From RZYX01 sp036654375 (GTDB lineage: Bacteria; Bacillota; Clostridia; Oscillospirales; Acutalibacteraceae): 27,686 nucleotides of DNA. Made by a program: the position numbers and the translations under genes. The notes under the pieces are model-generated. The model made no database searches, was not told the origin of the DNA, and saw nothing but the letters and a program-made list of their open reading frames with translations. Shown piece after piece: positions 23,353 to 27,686 of this stretch. How positions within the stretch are numbered: position 1 is the stretch's first letter; the number at the start of each line of letters is the position of its first letter. The stretch lies in contig JAVVSD010000016.1 in NCBI GenBank assembly GCA_036654375.1, positions 1 through 27,686 of the forward strand, in the 5' to 3' direction.

Positions 23353-23370
23353 TATGAATATTTATGCAAA
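23353..23370 (+). promoter_or_regulatory. ARG box (ArgR operator) of argGHC
   Basis: TATGAATATTTATGCAAA fits the 18-bp arginine repressor operator pattern (two TGAAT/ATTCA-like half-sites around four A/T bases) with one G in place of T, which Bacillus boxes also allow. It ends 6 bp before the -35 box of argG. Partial half-sites (TCTGCAT, TTTGAAT) lie in and after the promoter and may form a second weak box. Confidence 0.8.
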
Positions 23371-23376
23371 ATATCC

Positions 23377-23404
23377 TTGACTTTCTGCATAAACAGCGTA
23401 TAAT
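23377..23404 (+). promoter_or_regulatory. Promoter of the argGHC operon
   Basis: TTGACT at 23377-23382 and a perfect TATAAT at 23399-23404 are separated by 16 bp. The start near 23411 gives a leader of about 32 nt, with GGAGG before the ATG. It lies directly downstream of the ArgR box. Confidence 0.85.
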
Positions 23405-23443
23405 ATACTCATATTTTGAATACTTTATCAGGAGGCAACCATT

Positions 23444-24667
23444 ATGTCAGATATTAAAAAAGTCGTTTTAGCCTATTCTGGAGGGCTTGACACATCAATT
23501 ATTATTCAGTGGCTTAAAGAAAACTACAACAACTGTGAGGTTATTGCCGTTTCGGGTGATGTTGGACAGGGAACTGAGCTTGACGGGCTTGAAGAAAAAG
23601 CACTTAAGACAGGTGCATCAAAACTTTACATAGAGGATTTAAACAAGGAGTTTGTTGAGGACTTTATTTTCCCAACACTCAAAGCTGGTGCAGTTTATGA
23701 GGGTGAATATCTCCTTGGCACTTCCTTTGCTCGTCCTATTATTGCAAAGAGGATTGTTGAAATTGCACTCGCCGAAGGTGCAGACGCAATCTGCCACGGT
23801 TGTACGGGAAAAGGCAATGATCAAGTTCGTTTTGAGCTTGCTATAAAAGCTTTTGCACCAAACATGAAAATAATTGCTCCATGGAGAACATGGGAGCTTA
23901 AATCCCGTGAAGACGAGATTGAATATGCGGAGGCACACAATATTCCGCTTAAAATTAACAGGGAAACCAACTACTCAAAGGATAAAAACCTTTGGCATCT
24001 TTCACACGAAGGTCTTGACCTTGAAAACCCTGCAAACGAGCCGCAGTACAATAAACCCGGGTTTTTGGAGCTTGGCGTTTCGCCTGAAATGGCACCAAAC
24101 AAGCCAACCTACATAACTCTTTCATTTGAAAAAGGCATTCCTGTTGCTCTTAACGGCGAAAAGATAGGATCCGTTGAAATGGTTAAGGCTCTTAACGCTA
24201 TTGGTGGTGCAAACGGTATTGGGCTTGTTGACCTTGTTGAAAACCGTCTTGTTGGAATGAAGTCAAGGGGTGTTTATGAAACTCCTGGCGGTGCGATTCT
24301 TTACAGAGCACACGCCGTTCTTGAAACCCTTACACTCGACAGGGACACCCACCATTACAAGGAGCTTATTGCCAACCGTTATGCCGAGCTTGTTTATTTT
24401 GGCCAGTGGTTTACTCCACTTCGTGAGTCACTTGCCGCTTTTGTTGACAAAACACAGGAAACAGTTACTGGCGATGTAAAGCTTAAGCTTTATAAGGGCA
24501 ACATAATCAATGCCGGTGTAACTTCTCCATATTCACTCTACAGCGAGGAGTTTGCAACATTTGATGCTGACGAAGTTTATGACCAAAATGATTCAGCAGG
24601 ATTTATCAACCTCTTTGGTCTTCCAATAAAAGTTAAAGCCCTTATTGAACAGGGCAAGAATAAATAA
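23444..24667 (+). CDS. argG: Argininosuccinate synthase
   Basis: The enzyme joins citrulline and aspartate with ATP to give argininosuccinate. The 407-residue length is normal. The ATP-binding P-loop VVLAYSGGLDTS is at residue 7, followed by EVIAVSGDVGQG, the citrulline/aspartate-binding CHGCTGKGNDQVRFE, and the conserved REDEIEYAEAHNIPL and DKNLWHLSHEG. The C-terminal oligomerisation helix is present. GGAGG precedes the ATG. It is the first gene of an argG-argH-argC operon under an ArgR box. Confidence 0.99.
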   Translation: MSDIKKVVLAYSGGLDTSIIIQWLKENYNNCEVIAVSGDVGQGTELDGLEEKALKTGASKLYIEDLNKEFVEDFIFPTLKAGAVYEGEYLLGTSFARPIIAKRIVEIALAEGADAICHGCTGKGNDQVRFELAIKAFAPNMKIIAPWRTWELKSREDEIEYAEAHNIPLKINRETNYSKDKNLWHLSHEGLDLENPANEPQYNKPGFLELGVSPEMAPNKPTYITLSFEKGIPVALNGEKIGSVEMVKALNAIGGANGIGLVDLVENRLVGMKSRGVYETPGGAILYRAHAVLETLTLDRDTHHYKELIANRYAELVYFGQWFTPLRESLAAFVDKTQETVTGDVKLKLYKGNIINAGVTSPYSLYSEEFATFDADEVYDQNDSAGFINLFGLPIKVKALIEQGKNK

Positions 24668-24684
24668 TTAAGGTGGATTTTAAA

Positions 24685-26055
24685 ATGAAACTCTGGGCAG
24701 GACGCTTTTCCAAGGAAATTGACAAAAAGACAAATGACTTCAATTCCTCCATATCTTTTGACTGCCGAATGTTCGAGCAGGACATCACCGGGAGCATGGC
24801 TCATGCAGCAATGCTTGGGGCACAAGGTATTATTACATCTGAGGATATGGATAAAATCCTTGACGGTTTGCAGAATATTCTTGCAGACATAAAAAGCGGG
24901 GCATTGCAGATTGACATGAACGCAGAGGATATACATACTTTTATTGAGGGTGAGCTGACGACCCGTATTGGAGATGCTGGAAAAAGACTTCACACATCTC
25001 GCAGCAGAAATGACCAAGTCGCACTTGACCTCCGCCTTTTCCTTCGTGATGAGTGTGACACAGTTCTTGCACAGCTAAAGGAGCTTACTTGCGTTCTTTG
25101 CAACAGTGCAAAGGAGTATTCCCAAACGGTTATGCCCGGATACACACATCTGCAAAGAGCGCAGCCCATTGTTTTTGGACACCACCTTCTTGCCTATGCC
25201 GAGATGCTTCTTCGGGACATTTCAAGGATTGAAGATGCAAAGTCGAGAATGAACTTTTGTCCTCTCGGAAGTGGTGCTTTAGCAGGCACAACCTATAATA
25301 TAAACAGAAATCTTACCGCTAAGGTTTTAGGCTTTGACGGAATTTGCCACAACTCGCTTGATGGCGTTTCTGACAGGGACTTCTGTATCGAGCTTGCAAG
25401 CGCACTTTCACTTGTTATGGTTCACCTTTCTCGCTTTTGCGAAGAAATTGTTATGTGGTGTTCATGGGAATTTAAATTTGTTGAGCTTGACGATGCTTTT
25501 TCCACTGGCTCAAGCATTATGCCTCAAAAGAAAAATCCAGACATTGCAGAGCTTGTTCGCGGAAAATCCGGCAGGGTTTTTGGCGACCTTATGGGACTTC
25601 TCACAGTCATGAAAGGCATTCCGCTTGCATACAACAAAGATATGCAGGAGGATAAGGAGTCCATTTTTGACGCTTTTGAAACCGTTAAAATGTGCTTAAC
25701 AGCATTCATCCCTATGATTGAAACTATGAAGGTTTTGCCTGAAAACATGAGAAAAGCAGCGGCAGGAGGATTTATTAACGCAACAGATTGTGCCGATTTC
25801 CTTGTTTCAAAAGGTCTTGCGTTTCGTGACGCATATAAGGCAACTGGCGTTCTTGTTGCACTTTGTATAAAAAAAGGGCTTACACTTGAGGCACTGCCTC
25901 TTGAAGAATATAAAGCTGTTTGTGAGCTGTTTGACAACGGAGTTTATGAAGCCATTTCACTTGAAAAATGCGTGTCTGACAGGACTTGTGACGGAGCTCC
26001 TGCTCCTGAAAATGTTGTCGCTCAGGCAAACAGAATTTTGGAGTTGTTAAAATGA
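24685..26055 (+). CDS. argH: Argininosuccinate lyase
   Basis: The enzyme splits argininosuccinate into arginine and fumarate. The 456-residue protein starts MKLWAGRFSKEIDK, typical for the family. It has the fumarase/lyase superfamily signatures, including TSRSRNDQVALDLR, GYTHLQRAQPI and the catalytic loop GSSIMPQKKNPD. The frame begins with a GTG at 24673, but AAGGTGG lies just before the ATG at 24685, which I take as the start. The gap to argG is 17 nt, and the stop overlaps the argC start by 4 bp (ATGA). Confidence 0.99.
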   Translation: MKLWAGRFSKEIDKKTNDFNSSISFDCRMFEQDITGSMAHAAMLGAQGIITSEDMDKILDGLQNILADIKSGALQIDMNAEDIHTFIEGELTTRIGDAGKRLHTSRSRNDQVALDLRLFLRDECDTVLAQLKELTCVLCNSAKEYSQTVMPGYTHLQRAQPIVFGHHLLAYAEMLLRDISRIEDAKSRMNFCPLGSGALAGTTYNINRNLTAKVLGFDGICHNSLDGVSDRDFCIELASALSLVMVHLSRFCEEIVMWCSWEFKFVELDDAFSTGSSIMPQKKNPDIAELVRGKSGRVFGDLMGLLTVMKGIPLAYNKDMQEDKESIFDAFETVKMCLTAFIPMIETMKVLPENMRKAAAGGFINATDCADFLVSKGLAFRDAYKATGVLVALCIKKGLTLEALPLEEYKAVCELFDNGVYEAISLEKCVSDRTCDGAPAPENVVAQANRILELLK

Positions 26056-27086
26056 TAAAAGTTGGAATAATCGGTGCAACTGGATATGCGGGTGTTGAGT
26101 TGTGCAGAATAATACTAAATCACCCACAGGCAACTCTTTGTGCTGTTGGCTCTGTGAGCTTTGAAGGGAAAAAAATAAGCGATGTTTATCCCGCACTAAA
26201 CGGAATTTGTGACCTTGTTTGCGAGGAGTCAGATGCAGTTATTGAGAAGAGCGATGTTGTCTTTGCGTGCGTTCAACATGGGCTGTCACAGGAATTTGCA
26301 AAAAAATGTGCTGATAAAAATATTGCATTTATCGACCTTGGTGCAGATTTCAGACTTGATAGTGAAGATGATTATGAGCAATGGTATGGTCTAAAATTTA
26401 CAAATCCCGATTTGCACAACATGGCCGTTTATGGTCTGCCAGAGCTTTTCAGAGAAGATATTAAAGCCACAAAAATAATTGCAAATCCTGGATGTTATCC
26501 AACAAGCATTGCACTTGGTCTTTCTCCTGCACTTAAATCAAGGCTTGTTAAAACAGATGGGATTGTAATTGACTCAAAATCGGGTGTTTCTGGTTCTGGC
26601 AGAAACCCAAGCGAAACCTCTCACTTTCCAAACTGCAATGAGGCTTTTTCGCCATATAAAATTGCTGCACACAGGCACACCCCAGAAATTGAGCAAACTC
26701 TTTCAAGGGTTTCAGGCAAGGAAATAACAGTTTTATTTGTTCCACATCTCTTGCCTATAAATCGTGGAATAATATCCACAATTTATGCAAAGCTTGAGGA
26801 CGGTGTTTCAAAGCTGGACATCAGAAAAGCTTATAAATCTGCATATGATAATGAAAAGTTTGTGCGTCTTCAAAAGGACGGTGGCGTTGCAAATCTTCGC
26901 AATGTTAAGTGTAGCAACTTTTGCGACATTTCACTTCATATTGATGAGAGAACAAATACTCTTGTTGTTGTTTCCGCTATCGACAACATGGTTAAAGGCG
27001 CGGCAGGCCAGGCGGTTCAGAATATGAATCTTATCTTTGGCATTGCAGAGGACTCAGGTCTTTGCCTTGTTCCAACTGCATTTTAG
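26052..27086 (+). CDS. argC: N-acetyl-gamma-glutamyl-phosphate reductase
   Basis: The enzyme reduces N-acetylglutamyl phosphate with NADPH, an early step of ornithine synthesis. The 344-residue protein has the Rossmann start VGIIGATGYAGVELCRI, DLGADFRL, the catalytic Cys148 in ANPGCYPTSIALGL, the dimer/active-site segment SKSGVSGSGRNPS, and the catalytic His209 in HRHTPEIEQ. It overlaps argH by ATGA, so translation is coupled. The usual followers argJ, argB and argD are not in the window. argC therefore sits at the end of the citrulline-to-arginine genes, followed only by a small lipoprotein. Confidence 0.98.
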   Translation: MIKVGIIGATGYAGVELCRIILNHPQATLCAVGSVSFEGKKISDVYPALNGICDLVCEESDAVIEKSDVVFACVQHGLSQEFAKKCADKNIAFIDLGADFRLDSEDDYEQWYGLKFTNPDLHNMAVYGLPELFREDIKATKIIANPGCYPTSIALGLSPALKSRLVKTDGIVIDSKSGVSGSGRNPSETSHFPNCNEAFSPYKIAAHRHTPEIEQTLSRVSGKEITVLFVPHLLPINRGIISTIYAKLEDGVSKLDIRKAYKSAYDNEKFVRLQKDGGVANLRNVKCSNFCDISLHIDERTNTLVVVSAIDNMVKGAAGQAVQNMNLIFGIAEDSGLCLVPTAF

Positions 27087-27114
27087 TACATATTTTAATA
27101 ATTGAGGTGTTCTT

Positions 27115-27405
27115 ATGAAAACTCGTAAATCACAAATTATCGCTATCGTTGTTTTGGTTTTTCTTTTTTGCTTTGCAATGGCGGGCTGTATGCCTCAAGA
27201 TGTTCCAAGTACTGACACTGCTGGCTTTTTCTCTGGCGTCTGGCATGGCTGGATTGCACCAATTTCGCTTATAGCCTCCATCTTTACAGATGCACGAATT
27301 TATGAAACAAACAACAATGGGTTTTTCTATGACCTTGGATTTTATATGGCTATCATCAGTGGGTTTGGCGGTCTTGCCTTCTCCAGAAGAAAAAGTTATG
27401 ACTGA
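27115..27405 (+). CDS. Small predicted lipoprotein with a second hydrophobic segment
   Basis: The 96-residue product has a basic start (MKTRK), a hydrophobic signal and a lipobox-like AMAGC with Cys25. The segment GFFSGVWHGWIAPISLIASIF follows, then a short polar loop, FFYDLGFYMAIISGFGGLAF and a basic end. This Trp-rich GVWHGWIAPISL pattern occurs in small conserved membrane proteins of Clostridia whose function is unknown. The Cys may be lipidated, or the first helix may simply be a membrane anchor. GAGG lies before the ATG, and the gap to argC is 28 nt without a terminator, so co-transcription with the arginine genes is likely. No functional link to arginine is implied. Confidence 0.75.
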   Translation: MKTRKSQIIAIVVLVFLFCFAMAGCMPQDVPSTDTAGFFSGVWHGWIAPISLIASIFTDARIYETNNNGFFYDLGFYMAIISGFGGLAFSRRKSYD

Positions 27406-27427
27406 TAATTTTTCACTTTTATAATCA

Positions 27428-27686
27428 ATTTTAATTTAAAAAAGCAACAGTGTTCTTAGCTGTTACTTGAGTTGGTTTACTTTTAGCTTTATGTTTATTC
27501 ATTTCTTTGGCTGCCAAAGAAACGAAATGAACAACCACTTTTTTAATTAATAAATCAAATTATAAATAAGTGTTAAATAAAAAAAGCAACAGAGATTTCA
27601 GCTGTTACTTGTGTGGATTTGTTTTAAGTTGTATGTTTGTTCATTTCTTTGGCTGCCAAAGAAACGAACCAAAGAAAGGCAGCACG
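27428..27686. repeat. Array of ~140-bp two-hairpin repeat (right edge)
   Basis: Two further units of the left-edge family are present. gcaacag of hairpin B occurs at 27444-27450 and 27586-27592 (period 142). Hairpin A cores (tttctttggctgccaaagaaa) occur at about 27503-27523 and 27645-27665. The linker aattaataaatcaaattataaataagtgtt is conserved. The window ends within or just after hairpin A of the second unit. The final 19-nt block, gaaacgaaccaaagaaagg at 27661-27679, is the exact reverse complement of 269-287 at the left edge. Confidence 0.8.

Overview
This window looks like chromosome from an A+T-rich, strictly anaerobic Bacillota of class Clostridia. The supporting signs are the rpsF-ssb-rpsR operon, a homodimer-type glycyl-tRNA synthetase, a two-domain 2-hydroxyacyl-CoA dehydratase activase, a flavin reductase-rubredoxin fusion (Hrb type), CCA-encoding tRNA genes, strong GGAGG ribosome binding sites and TTGACA/TATAAT-like promoters. 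I cannot name a genus. No phage, insertion sequence, CRISPR array or plasmid function was seen.

Layout, left to right. Positions 1-545 are non-coding and hold an array of a ~138-bp two-hairpin repeat. A small minus-strand membrane protein, a YqeY-like protein and glycyl-tRNA synthetase follow. Next is a two-gene operon for a dehydratase activase and its dehydratase-like partner, split at the point where relatives are commonly one fused protein. Positions 8231-10941 run on the minus strand: a Mn-type superoxide dismutase, an Hrb-like protein, a YcxB-like membrane protein and a cupin. From 10942 to 12335 lies a sparse, worn-looking stretch with one nucleotidyltransferase-fold gene, an exact 20-bp tandem duplication and orphan hairpins. 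tRNA-Ala, endonuclease III, serine hydroxymethyltransferase, an HGSNAT-like membrane protein, a HAD phosphatase and a tRNA-Met/tRNA-Glu unit come next. A partial inverted copy of the edge repeat lies at 16791-16850. It is followed by rpsR, ssb and rpsF on the minus strand, then rlmB coupled to a 993-residue protein with the fold plan of a P1B-type ATPase but none of its catalytic motifs. The right part holds a flavin reductase, then argG-argH-argC under a clear ArgR box and promoter, and a small lipoprotein. The window ends inside another array of the same repeat.

Most genes are core housekeeping: translation, base excision repair, one-carbon metabolism, and arginine synthesis from citrulline onward plus ArgC. 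The superoxide dismutase and Hrb-like genes suggest an oxygen-defence neighbourhood. The items most worth a second look are the catalytically dead P-type ATPase-like protein with a ~440-residue disordered N-terminus, the repeat family, and the split dehydratase system. Five genes appear to start at TTG on ribosome-binding-site evidence.
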